From positions 631,380-695,379 of the forward strand of contig NZ_SJPX01000003.1 of NCBI RefSeq assembly GCF_007860175.1: DNA of 64,000 bases, given 5' to 3'. A program made the translations under genes and the position numbers. A model generated the notes under the pieces. It ran no database searches and was not told the origin of the DNA. It saw only the letters and a list, made by a program, of their open reading frames with translations. Positions 1 to 9,313 of this stretch are shown here, one piece after another; within the stretch, counting starts at the first letter, position 1, and every line of letters begins with the position of its first letter. The stretch is from Rubripirellula reticaptiva (lineage in GTDB: Bacteria; Planctomycetota; Planctomycetia; Pirellulales; Pirellulaceae).

Positions 1-1176
1 GCTCACTTCCCCAAAGACTCGCATGGCTTGGCCAAGTTCGACGGCACGCCGTTGTATGAGCACGCCGACGTTCGTCAGGGTGAGCATCCGGATTGGGGCA
101 CGTTGATCCCGAACTATGGACGAAACGAAGTTCGAAACTTCTTCGTCGCCAACGCACTGTTTTGGTTGGACAAGTATCACATCGACGGTTTGCGAGTCGA
201 TGCGGTCGCTTCGATGTTGTACTTGGACTACAGTCGCGAAGACGGCGAGTGGGTGCCGAATGAACACGGTGGCCGCGAGAATCTAGGTGCTATCGATTTC
301 TTGCGTGAATTCAACATGGCGGTTCACGAAAAGTACCCAGGTGTTGTTACCGCCGCCGAAGAATCGACTGCTTGGCCAGGCGTATCGCGTCCCGTTCATG
401 ACGGAGGACTCGGTTTCACCTACAAGTGGAACATGGGCTGGATGAACGACTCGCTCCGTTACTTCCAAAACGAACCGATTCACCGTCAGTATCACCACAA
501 CGAATTGACGTTCAGCTTGATCTATGCGTTCACCGAAAACTTCATGTTGCCGCTATCGCATGATGAAGTGGTACACGGCAAAGGTTCGCTGCTGTCGCAA
601 ATGCCAGGCGACATGTGGCAGAAATTTGCGAACCTGCGTTTGCTGTATTCGTACATGTGGACTCACCCGGGCAAGAACTTGCTATTCATGGGGTGCGAGT
701 TCGGTATGTGGAATGAATGGAATCACGACGATGGTCCATCGTGGATGTTGTTGGACTTCGAGACTCACCGTGGCGTCCAACAATGTGTTGCCGATCTGAA
801 CAAAGTCGTGATCGAGAACAAGGCACTGCACGACTTGGACTTCTCGGGTGATGGCTTCGAGTGGGTTGATTGCATGAACAATCAAGACAGTGTGTTGGTT
901 TACCTGCGAAAAGGCTTGGATGATGCACCACCCGTCTTGGTGTGCTGTAACTTCACGCCTGTCGTTCGCCAACAGTACCGCGTTGGTGTGCCGAAGTCGG
1001 GTCATTGGAAAGAAATTTTCAACAGCGATTCGATTGCCTATGGCGGATCGAACCAAGGAAATGCCCCTGGTTTGAACACGATTGGCGCCGGTCACCACGG
1101 TCGTCCCGACAGCATCGAAATTACGATGCCGCCACTCGGCGTATCGATATTCCGGCTTGAATCGGACAGCGCATAG
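1..1176 (+). CDS. glgB: 1,4-alpha-glucan branching enzyme, C-terminal part (5' end outside window)
   Basis: Forms alpha-1,6 branches in glycogen by cutting an alpha-1,4 chain and re-attaching it (GH13 family, cytoplasm). The reading frame is open from base 1, so the gene begins before the window; the first TTG at base 28 is internal. The catalytic barrel is plain: the nucleophile Asp lies in DGLRVDAV (codon 199-201), the acid Glu in AEES (358-363) and the third acidic residue in [11 protein letters not shown] (562-564). The [14 protein letters not shown] segment is diagnostic for GlgB. The C-terminal beta domain ends in [10 protein letters not shown], as is usual. About half to two thirds of a normal GlgB is present. 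Identification is certain; the missing N-terminal part cannot be judged. Confidence 0.97.
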   Translation, partial: AHFPKDSHGLAKFDGTPLYEHADVRQGEHPDWGTLIPNYGRNEVRNFFVANALFWLDKYHIDGLRVDAVASMLYLDYSREDGEWVPNEHGGRENLGAIDFLREFNMAVHEKYPGVVTAAEESTAWPGVSRPVHDGGLGFTYKWNMGWMNDSLRYFQNEPIHRQYHHNELTFSLIYAFTENFMLPLSHDEVVHGKGSLLSQMPGDMWQKFANLRLLYSYMWTHPGKNLLFMGCEFGMWNEWNHDDGPSWMLLDFETHRGVQQCVADLNKVVIENKALHDLDFSGDGFEWVDCMNNQDSVLVYLRKGLDDAPPVLVCCNFTPVVRQQYRVGVPKSGHWKEIFNSDSIAYGGSNQGNAPGLNTIGAGHHGRPDSIEITMPPLGVSIFRLESDSA

Positions 1177-1193
1177 TTCTACCCGCCTCACGC

Positions 1194-1250
1194 GGAGGTC
1201 GTGCAGCTTTCCTTCACCCTCCTGTTCAAGGAGGGGCGGCTCTCCCTGAG
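1194..1250. repeat. Short dispersed hairpin repeat after glgB
   Basis: The sequence begins ggaggtcgtgca and contains CCCTCCT-gttca-AGGAGGG (1217-1235), a 7-bp hairpin. A closely related copy (ggaggtcgtgcg, then a CCTCCTT-ttc-AAGGAGG hairpin) lies at 38725-38775 upstream of the PEP-CTERM gene. Both sit between genes. It could act as a transcription terminator without a T-run, or be a small mobile repeat. Confidence 0.5.
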
Positions 1251-1408
1251 GATGAGTGGAGTAAACGCCTATGGAATAACACCTGAAAAACACCCGCCAT
1301 ACTTTGGCGGAGTGAGGGGAGGCAACGAGATTTGTACCGAGAAATGGTATACTGAAGCCAATACTCCACTGCACTTCTCTCTTTCAATTCACTGGCTACC
1401 CCAGCGTT

Positions 1409-1822
1409 ATGCCCGTCAAAATGCAACTTGCTCGGATCATCATTTCCGAGCTGACCGAGAATCAAGTCATCTACTTGCAAGAAGTCGATGGGCAGCGTGA
1501 ATTCCCGATTTTGATCGGAATCTTCGAAGCCACCAACATCGACCGACGCGTCAAAGATGACTACGAACCGCCACGTCCGCTGACTCATGATCTGATCGTC
1601 GCCGTTGCACAGTCGCTCGGGGCGACACTGCAAAGTGTCATCATCAGCGATCTGAACCAAGCGACTTATTACGCAAAGCTTGTCTTGCAAAAAGAGGACG
1701 GTGAAACCATCGAAATCGATTCTCGGCCGAGCGATGCGATCGCGATCGCTGTGACGTTCTCGCCGCCACTGCCGATCTTTGTGGCCGAACATGTGTTGGA
1801 CGAAGCGACCTCGTCGCTCTAG
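1409..1822 (+). CDS. Bifunctional nuclease (BFN, DUF151) domain protein
   Basis: A 137-residue single-domain protein of the BFN/DUF151 family. Family members are reported to have DNase and RNase activity or to act as stress-related regulators, and in many bacteria the domain stands alone, as here. Typical features are visible: the start VKMQLARIIISE, the central segment FPILIGIFEA, the RPLTHDL turn and the ending SRPSDAIAIAVTFSPPLPIFVAE, where SRPSDAIA is the most conserved block. Length is normal. Its stop is only 5 bases before panC, so the two are probably co-transcribed; a functional link with pantothenate synthesis is not implied. Confidence 0.9.
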   Translation: MPVKMQLARIIISELTENQVIYLQEVDGQREFPILIGIFEATNIDRRVKDDYEPPRPLTHDLIVAVAQSLGATLQSVIISDLNQATYYAKLVLQKEDGETIEIDSRPSDAIAIAVTFSPPLPIFVAEHVLDEATSSL

Positions 1823-1827
1823 ATCGC

Positions 1828-2664
1828 ATGCAAATCATCCACAGCGGCGATGAAGTCCGCCAATTGGTTTGGTCGATGCGTGGCCGTGGCAAAACCGTGG
1901 GCGTTGTTCCAACGATGGGCGCGCTGCACGATGGGCACGTGTCGTTGGTGCGCAAAAGTGTCGAACTGTGCGACCACACTATCGTCACCATCTTTGTGAA
2001 CCCAACCCAGTTCGCCGCTGGCGAAGACTTGGAAAAGTATCCACGAACGTTTGACGCTGATTGTCAGGCTGTGAAGGCCGCCGGCGCCGTCTGTGTGTTC
2101 TCGCCTTCGATCACAGAAATGTATCCGGACGGATGCAGTACGTTTGTCGATCCGCCTGCCGTTGCGTTGCCGCTTGAAGGTATCTCTCGACCAGAACACT
2201 TCCGCGGCGTCACAACAATCGTTGCCAAGCTGTTCAACCTGATTCCAGCGACGCATGCCGTCTTCGGCAGCAAGGACTACCAGCAATTGAAAGTGGTCGA
2301 AGCGATGGTCAGTGACCTGAATTTTGGTATTCAGATCGTCGCGGGCGGGATCATCCGCGAACCCGATGGTTTGGCGATGAGCAGCCGGAATCGATACCTT
2401 TCGCCAGCCGATCGAGCATCTGCGTTGTCATTGTCGGCTGCACTTCGCGGTGCGAAAGAACTTGCCCGTGGCGGTGAGACGGACATCGCAAAGCTCGAAG
2501 CCGCGATGCAGAAAAGTCTGGCCGGCGTCGACAAACTCGAATACGCGACTATCGTTGACGCCAACACGTTACAGCCAATGCAGACGCTTCGGTCGCCTGC
2601 CCAGGCTCTGATAGCTGCGCGTGTCGGGACTACACGGTTGATCGATAACGAGCGGATTTTGTAG
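1828..2664 (+). CDS. panC: Pantothenate synthetase (pantoate--beta-alanine ligase)
   Basis: Joins pantoate and beta-alanine with ATP to form pantothenate, the precursor of coenzyme A; a cytoplasmic member of the HIGH-motif nucleotidyltransferase superfamily. Seen directly: VPTMGALHDGH near residue 27 (the ATP-binding HxGH), FVNPTQFAAGEDLEKYPRT, the pantoate-loop segment PEHFRGVTTIV, FGSKDYQQL and the SSRNRYLS (KMSKS-like) motif. At 278 residues it has the usual length. It follows the BFN gene by 5 bases. No other pantothenate gene is nearby. Confidence 0.97.
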   Translation: MQIIHSGDEVRQLVWSMRGRGKTVGVVPTMGALHDGHVSLVRKSVELCDHTIVTIFVNPTQFAAGEDLEKYPRTFDADCQAVKAAGAVCVFSPSITEMYPDGCSTFVDPPAVALPLEGISRPEHFRGVTTIVAKLFNLIPATHAVFGSKDYQQLKVVEAMVSDLNFGIQIVAGGIIREPDGLAMSSRNRYLSPADRASALSLSAALRGAKELARGGETDIAKLEAAMQKSLAGVDKLEYATIVDANTLQPMQTLRSPAQALIAARVGTTRLIDNERIL

Positions 2665-2742
2665 GTTTCGTAAAACCGTTTCGTTCTAGGCTGCTCGTGA
2701 AGCCAGTGTTTGCGGAAGGCGACAATCCGTTACACTTCCGGC

Positions 2743-4062
2743 ATGTTCGGACTCTTTCAATCTCGCCCGCCGCTGTCGACTTTCGCTCGCGTCGATATCG
2801 AATTGCTGCTGCGCCGCTGTGTCGAAGTCATCGGTGCTGACGTGGTCGTCAGTGCGGAGGTCATCACCGACATCAAACAATTGGATCTGAACGCGGATTC
2901 GCCTGCAAACTTGATCGCGTCCGCAGCCGAGCAAGTTAGCCGTTGTTTGCAAGTGGATATTCGCGACATCCAGTTCCTGCACGACGACGATCCTGAATTT
3001 GCATTCGCGTCGACCTACGCCAATGGCACGATCAGGCTTCACCGCGAAGTCACCACGGACCCGCTGCGAACTGTGGTCGAGATCGCCAATCAACTGGCTC
3101 ACCATTTCTGGGTGCATCAGCCTGCACCACGGCCGCTCGATACTCATGCACGAACGACCACGTTGATGCCGATCGCGATGGGGCTGGGGGTATTGGCCAG
3201 CAAGGCGTCACTGCAAGAATCACACTGGAACGCGGCCGGATACAGCGGTTGGTCGATGTCGCGATGCGGCTACTATAGCGCTCTCGAAATCGGGTACGCG
3301 TTGGCATTGATGGCGAGGCTTCGCGGTGAGTCGTCGCCCGCCTGGCTTTCGAGTTTGCGATTGGATACTAAGAAGACATTCCAGGCTGCTCAGAAGTATT
3401 TTTCGAAACATGAATCCGCTGGCGGTGAGTTGCTCTTCGACGCCAGCCGCATTCCATCGAGCGACCGGGACGCCACCGAGTTGTCCAACTGGTTGGCAGG
3501 CAGCGATTCCACGTTTGCGATGGCGGCTGCCTATGCGCTTGCCAAGTTCGACCAAATTCCGAGTGTCGCGGCCGACGCCGCGCTTGCATTGACTCGTTCA
3601 AAGGATTCCGAGTTGGTGGTCTTGGCGACAAGACTGCTCGGAAAAACGTCTAACGAAGATTCGCGAATCAACCCGCAAATCTTGACTCTGGTTGCTCAGC
3701 GAATCAACCCGATTGCTTTAGCCGCTCTGCATTCGGCTAGCCAGCGTGGGATGCCGATGTTGGCGTTGAAGCCACAGATCGAAAAACTGCTGTCCGACCC
3801 CTCGCTCGACTTGATCCCAGTCGTCGATTTGATTCGTAAGCACGCCCGCGAACTATCTTCCTTATCGGCGGCTGTTTGCCAACAAACTGCTGCCGCGATT
3901 CGCTTCAAAGACGACGAAGCTACCGCGACGCTGTTGGAATGTCTTTCGCAAATGGTCGACGACCCAGTCTGCGAAGTTGAAAGACACATCCGCAACGCGG
4001 ATACTAGGGCCTTGGCGATCGAGAGACTGCAAGCGGGCAAAGCAAGCAAGATTGGCGATTGA
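2743..4062 (+). CDS. Conserved hypothetical protein, alpha-helical C-terminal half
   Basis: I do not recognise a named family. ATG 2743 is preferred over an upstream TTG (2710); it gives about 439 residues starting MFGLFQSRPP. The N-terminal 130 residues are mixed alpha/beta and contain VVEIANQLAHHFWVHQPAP, a helix with clustered histidines that recalls a metallopeptidase-like helix but lacks HExxH. The C-terminal part (roughly residues 225-430) is a run of Ala/Leu helices (AAAYALAKFD, AADAALALTRSKDSELVVLATRLLGK) resembling HEAT-type repeats. No signal peptide or membrane segment. The next gene starts 8 bases after its stop, suggesting an operon. Confidence 0.75.
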   Translation: MFGLFQSRPPLSTFARVDIELLLRRCVEVIGADVVVSAEVITDIKQLDLNADSPANLIASAAEQVSRCLQVDIRDIQFLHDDDPEFAFASTYANGTIRLHREVTTDPLRTVVEIANQLAHHFWVHQPAPRPLDTHARTTTLMPIAMGLGVLASKASLQESHWNAAGYSGWSMSRCGYYSALEIGYALALMARLRGESSPAWLSSLRLDTKKTFQAAQKYFSKHESAGGELLFDASRIPSSDRDATELSNWLAGSDSTFAMAAAYALAKFDQIPSVAADAALALTRSKDSELVVLATRLLGKTSNEDSRINPQILTLVAQRINPIALAALHSASQRGMPMLALKPQIEKLLSDPSLDLIPVVDLIRKHARELSSLSAAVCQQTAAAIRFKDDEATATLLECLSQMVDDPVCEVERHIRNADTRALAIERLQAGKASKIGD

Positions 4063-4070
4063 GAGAACCC

Positions 4071-5144
4071 ATGACCACTCAACCGATCAGCGAAACGGCT
4101 GAGCCAAATTTGGATCAGGCGGCGATTGCTGATTATTTTGCGTCGGAACAGTTCAAGCGGTCTTGTTCGACCAGGTTGTCGGAGGACGAAAAAGCGTTCC
4201 GCGACGAAGTTCGGTACGATCAGCGACGCGGCCGATTGCTGCGAGCTTGGACTCTTGAGTTGGAACGAGAAGACGGTCTCAGCATGGGGATCGCTTTCTA
4301 CGGATTGGGTTCCTGTTGGTTAGCGATTGCCATTTTTGTGCCGCACGGCGTTTGGATGCTGGGCGGGTTCACCAATCAAGTGTTCGGGTTCTGGATCACG
4401 CTGGTGCAGTTCACGTTCGCGCCGATGTTGATGTGTTTGGCGATGATCTCGGTCACGTCGTCGATGTGGTACGTCTCGCTAGCGAAGCGTTTTGCGACGG
4501 CGATCGCAATACTAACACCGGCGACGTTGATGCTGATCTTTGGACTCGTCCAGATGTCGTGGATCGAATGGAGTGACGTGTGGCCGCGAGTCCCATTCTT
4601 GGTGATCTCCTTCTGTGTGGCTTCGACCGCAGTGACACTGCCGCTGCAGATGTGGGGCGGATGGTCATTGTCGCAAGCTCGCGAGATGCCGCGGGAATTG
4701 CCTCGGCTTAGCACCTACCAGTTCCTAGAACTCACTGCGATTGCGTCCGTGATTTTCGCTGTCGGCGTATTCGTGCGGGATCGCAGCATTTGGTATGAAG
4801 GGCTCGCATGCACCCTCATTTCTCTGCTATGCACGTTGGCCGTCACCGCGATGATCGTCACTCGGTTGAATAAACTGCGACGTTACCGTTTCATCGGGTT
4901 TGTCATCGCATCGGTGTTTGGATTTACCGCGATGTTGATTGTCAGCTTGTTCGGGTTTTCCCGATTCGAAGAAACCATGTTCTGGAACAATCAAGCCGAG
5001 CAAACTTTCGCGATCTTGATTGCGTCCACGATCGGAGCCGCGATTTTCGTCGGGACTATGCAACTAGCCACATGGTGGCTGCATTTGTGCGGATGGCAAT
5101 GCGTCAAACTCAACAAAGTCGAGGGGGCGGCACCTTCCGATTGA
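4071..5144 (+). CDS. Multi-pass membrane protein of unknown function
   Basis: ATG 4071 (MTTQPISETAE) is favoured over the in-frame TTG 4059, which overlaps the previous stop. The product has about 357 residues. A charged cytoplasmic-type N-terminus of about 65 residues is followed by about eight hydrophobic segments in pairs: GIAFYGLGSCWLAIAIFV, VFGFWITLVQFTFAPMLM, FATAIAILTPATLMLIFGLV, VPFLVISFCVASTAVTLPL, LTAIASVIFAVGVFV, LACTLISLLCTLAVTAMIV, FIGFVIASVFGFTAMLIV and a last one near the C-terminus. No family motif is recognised. It is the last gene before the convergent sdhB and is probably co-transcribed with the gene at 2743. Confidence 0.8.
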   Translation: MTTQPISETAEPNLDQAAIADYFASEQFKRSCSTRLSEDEKAFRDEVRYDQRRGRLLRAWTLELEREDGLSMGIAFYGLGSCWLAIAIFVPHGVWMLGGFTNQVFGFWITLVQFTFAPMLMCLAMISVTSSMWYVSLAKRFATAIAILTPATLMLIFGLVQMSWIEWSDVWPRVPFLVISFCVASTAVTLPLQMWGGWSLSQAREMPRELPRLSTYQFLELTAIASVIFAVGVFVRDRSIWYEGLACTLISLLCTLAVTAMIVTRLNKLRRYRFIGFVIASVFGFTAMLIVSLFGFSRFEETMFWNNQAEQTFAILIASTIGAAIFVGTMQLATWWLHLCGWQCVKLNKVEGAAPSD

Positions 5145-5175
5145 AGGTCACGCGCCCCATCTCTAAGTGCCGATG

Positions 5176-6030
5176 TTATTTATTGAGCCACTTTGTGACC
5201 GCACGCACGGTCGTTGCGCGCCCGGCACGGGCGATCGATGTCGTCAGCGGAATTTCTTTGGGGCAAACCGAGACGCAGTTCTGTGCGTTGCCGCAGGCTG
5301 CCACACCGCCAGGACCCATCAACGTGTCCAATCGTTCGTTGGCAAGCGTTTTTCCGGTCGGATGGTTATTGAATAGCATCGACTGCGAGATTGCGTGAGC
5401 GCCGACGAAACCTTCGCTGAACTCAGCTTCTTTGCGAGCTTCGAACGCTTCGTCTGACTCGTCTGCTCCTTGCGTCAATTCGATCTTCGTGTATTGCGGG
5501 CACGCTTCCAAGCAACATCCACAGCTCATGCACTGGCTAAGCGGGTAGTTCTGCTCTTGCGTTTCGCGCGGAATCCGTTCGCCGGGTCCAAGGTTGTAAT
5601 AGCTGTCGACTGGTACCCAAGCTTGGACGCGTTTCAGGCCGCTGAACAAACGTTGGCGGTCAACCATCAAGTCACGTAGAACCGGAAACTTGCTCATTGG
5701 TTCGAGCACGATTTCGTCGGAATTCTCTTTCAACAGCTGGTCGACCAGTGCGCTGCAGCTTTGACGTACTCGTCCGTTGATTAGCATCGTGCAGGAACCG
5801 CAAACTTCTTCCAAGCAGCCGCAATCCCATGATACTGGGGCAACCGATTTGCCGTCCGACGTCTTCGCTTGCTGAGCGAGACGCATCAGAACAGTGATCA
5901 CGTTGAGCTCAGGCTCATATTTGATCTTATGCAATTCCCAATACGGCTCCTTCCCAGGACCATCTTGGCGACGCACGCGGACATTGATGAATTCAGGTCG
6001 TTTTTTGGTGCTGGGTTCGAGGGCAATCAT
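5176..6030 (-). CDS. sdhB: Succinate dehydrogenase iron-sulfur subunit
   Basis: Carries electrons from the flavoprotein to the quinone site of respiratory complex II. The N-terminal ferredoxin domain shows the [2Fe-2S] ligands CGCLEEVCGSC plus a later Cys (RQSC). The C-terminal domain carries CMSCGCCLEACP and CGNAQNCVSVCPKEI for the [4Fe-4S] and [3Fe-4S] clusters. The 284-residue length and the motif style match the Bacillus/epsilon-type (non-E. coli) enzyme. Gene order on the minus strand is sdhC-sdhA-sdhB; a 126-base gap separates it from sdhA. It is the last gene of the operon and converges with the membrane-protein gene at 4071. Confidence 0.96.
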   Translation of the reverse strand: MIALEPSTKKRPEFINVRVRRQDGPGKEPYWELHKIKYEPELNVITVLMRLAQQAKTSDGKSVAPVSWDCGCLEEVCGSCTMLINGRVRQSCSALVDQLLKENSDEIVLEPMSKFPVLRDLMVDRQRLFSGLKRVQAWVPVDSYYNLGPGERIPRETQEQNYPLSQCMSCGCCLEACPQYTKIELTQGADESDEAFEARKEAEFSEGFVGAHAISQSMLFNNHPTGKTLANERLDTLMGPGGVAACGNAQNCVSVCPKEIPLTTSIARAGRATTVRAVTKWLNK

Positions 6031-6156
6031 CCGTCGATCCTATCTGCGTTGGAATTAGAATTTGGATTGATGAAAATCTGTAGTCACGGTTAGGCAACCG
6101 CAGCCAAGTTCTGCGACGTAATTGAGTTTACGTCGCAATCAAGTCGTCGAGTGCGA

Positions 6157-8145
6157 TCAGGCGTTTACCGCAACCGCTTGCTGTTGTTGCTTCTTGGCCA
6201 ATGCCCGCTCATTCCAGACCTTTTCGATGTCTTCCGCTCCGACCAAACCATAAAGCCGAGGTCGTGGCGGTTGCAGCGAAGTGTCAACGTCTTCGTAGGT
6301 GATTTCGGGCATCATCGTGTCCTTGTTCCAGGTCGCAATCGAGCTCTTCAGGAACTTGCGATTGTTTTCCTCGAAGTCATCGCACCACTGTTCCGCCTGC
6401 TTCCGACGTTCAACCGGATCTTCGGAAGTCAACGATGGTTTCGCAAAGTCGGGTTTGAAGTGAGCACCGCGGCACTCATCTCGCATCAACGCGCCCTTGA
6501 GCAGCGTCTTCGCCAACGGGAACATGTCCTGTAGAGCTTTCGTGAAGATCACGTTCTGGTTGGACCAGGTGCCTGTATCTGACAATTTTGCCTTCATCGC
6601 ACGCTTGTGCAGCGCGTCGACTTTTTCAATCGCATCGGACAGTTGATCGTTCCGGCGAACGACGGTCGCGACCCGAGTCATGATGTCACCGAGTTCTTGG
6701 TGAATCAAATAGGGGTTCTCATCAGCCGAGGCATCGCCGTTGAGCAACGCGTCGTGACGGTCCTGTTCCTTCTTGACCGCCGCATCCGAAATCGCGGGCG
6801 ACAAATCTTTGTAGCCTTCTTTCTGGCTGGCCGCGTAGTTTTGAATGGACGTGCCCGTAAACAGGCCGGTGAAGATGCACGACAACAGCGAGTTCGCACC
6901 CAACCGGTTTGCACCGTGATAGTGGTAATCGCATTCGCCGATCGCGTACAAACCCGGGATGTTGGTCATATGATTTCGCGGGGCACCAGCTTCCATCCCG
7001 CCGCTGGAGCTCTTTACATAATCGGCCCACAATCCGCCCATGCTGTAGTGGACGGCCGGGAAGATTCGCATCGGCTCGATTCGTGGGTCAACGCCCTGGA
7101 ACTTTTCATAGATTTCCAAGATGCCACCGAGCTTGCGATCAAGTTCAGCTTTCGGAATGTGCGTCAGGTCCAAGTAAACTGACATGCGATCTGATTCGAT
7201 GCTGAGTCCTTCGTTGACACAGATATCGAAAATCTCTCGAGTCGCAATGTCCCGCGGCACCAAGTTGCCGTACGTCGGATAACGTTCCTCGAGGAAGTAA
7301 TATCGTTCGTTTTCTGGAATGTCATTCGGCTCGCGTGGGTCCTGCGGAGTCCGCGGCACCCATACTCGGCCGCCTTCGCCCCGAGCCGATTCGCTCATCA
7401 AACGCAGCTTGTCGCTGCCCGGGATTGCGGTCGGGTGGACCTGGATAAATTCGCCGTTACCGTACTTGGCACCCGCTTGGAAACAACGGCTCGCTGCACT
7501 ACCGGTGCAGAAAACGCTCATCGTGCTACGGCCATAGATCAGGCCACAACCGCCTGTTGCGACAACAATCGCATCCGCTGGAAAGGCTCGAATCTTCATC
7601 GACACCATGTCCTGAGCGACTGCACCGCGACAACGGCCTTCGTCATCCAAAATTGGTCCCAAAAAGTCCCAGAATTCGTACTTCTTGACCAGGCCTTCAC
7701 TTTCGCGGCGGCGCACTTGTTCGTCCAAGCCGTAAAGCAACTGCTGACCGGTGGTCGCACCCGCGAATGCGGTTCTCTTGTAAAGAGTGCCGCCAAAACG
7801 TCGGCGGTCCAAGAAACCTTCATCCGTGCGGTTAAAAGGAACACCCAAGCGGTCCATCAATTCGATGATCTTGGGGGCCCAGTCGGACATTTCTTTGACT
7901 GGCGGTTGATGGTTCAGGAAGTCACCGCCATAAACCGTATCGTCGAAGTGATTCCACTCGCTGTCGCCAAGCTGTCGAGTCTGATCATTGCAACTGTTGA
8001 TCCCGCCCTGCGCACAGACGCTGTGCGAGCGTTTTACAGGAGTCAGACTTAGCAGGTCGACCGCGACACCCAGTTCGGCCAATTTCATGGTCGATGCGAG
8101 GCCTGCCAAACCGCCACCGATAACCACTACGCGATGTTCTGACAT
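6157..8145 (-). CDS. sdhA: Succinate dehydrogenase flavoprotein subunit
   Basis: Oxidises succinate to fumarate with covalently bound FAD, linking the citric acid cycle to respiration. Seen in the 662-residue product: the FAD dinucleotide fold VVIGGGLAGLAS at residues 6-17, the flavin-linking His in RSHSVCAQGGIN, the second FAD segment DAIVVATGGCGLIYG, active-site elements FIQVHPTAIPG and ESARGEGGRVWVP, and HYSMGGLWADY. The long insert and C-terminus match the Bacillus-type SdhA. The start ATG is supported by the FAD fold beginning at once. It sits between sdhC and sdhB in one transcription unit. Confidence 0.97.
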   Translation of the reverse strand: MSEHRVVVIGGGLAGLASTMKLAELGVAVDLLSLTPVKRSHSVCAQGGINSCNDQTRQLGDSEWNHFDDTVYGGDFLNHQPPVKEMSDWAPKIIELMDRLGVPFNRTDEGFLDRRRFGGTLYKRTAFAGATTGQQLLYGLDEQVRRRESEGLVKKYEFWDFLGPILDDEGRCRGAVAQDMVSMKIRAFPADAIVVATGGCGLIYGRSTMSVFCTGSAASRCFQAGAKYGNGEFIQVHPTAIPGSDKLRLMSESARGEGGRVWVPRTPQDPREPNDIPENERYYFLEERYPTYGNLVPRDIATREIFDICVNEGLSIESDRMSVYLDLTHIPKAELDRKLGGILEIYEKFQGVDPRIEPMRIFPAVHYSMGGLWADYVKSSSGGMEAGAPRNHMTNIPGLYAIGECDYHYHGANRLGANSLLSCIFTGLFTGTSIQNYAASQKEGYKDLSPAISDAAVKKEQDRHDALLNGDASADENPYLIHQELGDIMTRVATVVRRNDQLSDAIEKVDALHKRAMKAKLSDTGTWSNQNVIFTKALQDMFPLAKTLLKGALMRDECRGAHFKPDFAKPSLTSEDPVERRKQAEQWCDDFEENNRKFLKSSIATWNKDTMMPEITYEDVDTSLQPPRPRLYGLVGAEDIEKVWNERALAKKQQQQAVAVNA

Positions 8146-8296
8146 GGGATGCTGTTCCTAACCGTTTTCAATATCTGACGTTGAGTTCAATTTTGCAGAC
8201 TTTGGATCTGCACGCTGTTGTTTTACTCGGTGATAACCGCGATTTTCGAGGCAAAATAACAGCCATCACCTGGCTGCTCTCTGACTTGCCAACCGG

Positions 8297-9151
8297 CTAC
8301 TCAGTCTCTACCAGTTCAATTTCGACGACTTCGCCACCCGTAATTTGGGTATCCCGTTTCGAGCGTTTTTCTTCGTTTTCGGGGATCCAACCAGACTCGA
8401 CCGAGGCTTCATACATGCGGTCTTCAATCTGTCGGTATTCGGCAATCTCTTTTTCACCCGGCGCGACTGCGGCCCACCAAGCTGTGGTCCCGATGAACGC
8501 TATCAGTACGCCAAACACCGTGCAGATTTTCGATGCACGAGCTTGTGCGTTTGGTGAAATCCAAAGTCCCCAAGTAATCCCGGCAGTCCACAAACCGTTG
8601 GCCAAGTGGTACACGCAGGCCAACATTCCGACCAGGTAAAACGCCGGCCATAGGTAGCCTTCCATCGCTTGAACCAATGAACTGGCGGCGTTGTAAGGCG
8701 AGAACGCACCGAAACCGATCGGCTGAATCACGCTCAACCAAACGTGAGCGTGCAGCCAACCGTGCAGGTGTAGAACGTGAAAAAACAGATACACAAGGGC
8801 GATGATGCCCGTCACCCGTTGCCAAACGTAGCGGCGGTTGTTGGTGAATTTGTAGTGGTCGCTATTGGAACGCCCCGTCTTGGCGATCCAAACTCCGATG
8901 ATCGCATGAAACAACAGCGGCAAGAATATTCCACCCCACTCAATTACCGGCAGCAATTGCCCCGGACTGTGGATCAAATACACGGCTCGTTGAAACATGT
9001 CGGACCCGCTGATCAAACTGGCGTTCGTCGTCAGGTGAACGCACATGTACAGACCAAGCGGAACGATGCCCAACAACGAATGAATGCGGCGAATCGCAAA
9101 CTCGTGTCGCATGAAAAAGCTGTGTGCCGATGGGGAGGCGGGCGCGCTCAT
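8297..9151 (-). CDS. sdhC: Succinate dehydrogenase cytochrome b558 subunit
   Basis: Membrane anchor and haem b protein of complex II. ATG 9151 (MSAPASPSAHSFF) is chosen; the open frame runs 47 codons further upstream but that part is not protein-like for this family. Five hydrophobic segments are visible (IHSLLGIVPLGLYMCVHL, WGGIFLPLLFHAIIGVWI, VTGIIALVYLFFHVLHL, AFYLVGMLACVYHLANGLW, ICTVFGVLIAFIGTTAWW), with His residues near membrane faces suitable as haem ligands. The single fused anchor explains why no sdhD is present, as in Bacillus. It is the first gene of the operon and is divergent from the gntP-family gene; the promoters must lie in 9152-9313. Confidence 0.93.
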   Translation of the reverse strand: MSAPASPSAHSFFMRHEFAIRRIHSLLGIVPLGLYMCVHLTTNASLISGSDMFQRAVYLIHSPGQLLPVIEWGGIFLPLLFHAIIGVWIAKTGRSNSDHYKFTNNRRYVWQRVTGIIALVYLFFHVLHLHGWLHAHVWLSVIQPIGFGAFSPYNAASSLVQAMEGYLWPAFYLVGMLACVYHLANGLWTAGITWGLWISPNAQARASKICTVFGVLIAFIGTTAWWAAVAPGEKEIAEYRQIEDRMYEASVESGWIPENEEKRSKRDTQITGGEVVEIELVETE

Positions 9152-9313
9152 GTGGTGAGATCGATTATGAGTGTTGAGACATTGCGAGTAGATGGTGCGA
9201 GTAAAGCACACGCTCACCTCGCTAAGCGTTAGGTTAATGCAAAAACCCTTCGAGGTGTGATGCCACCAAGGGTGGATAAGTTGTCGCAGCAAGTGCGATC
9301 TTGGAACTTTATT

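Noticed and set aside
682-1374. A 230-codon minus-strand frame over the end of glgB
   Set aside because: It overlaps a certain gene on the opposite strand and has no family resemblance; it is an antisense shadow.
6607-7182. 191-codon plus-strand frame inside sdhA
   Set aside because: Antisense shadow without motifs.
7435-8052. Long plus-strand frame inside sdhA
   Set aside because: Antisense shadow of a certain flavoprotein gene.
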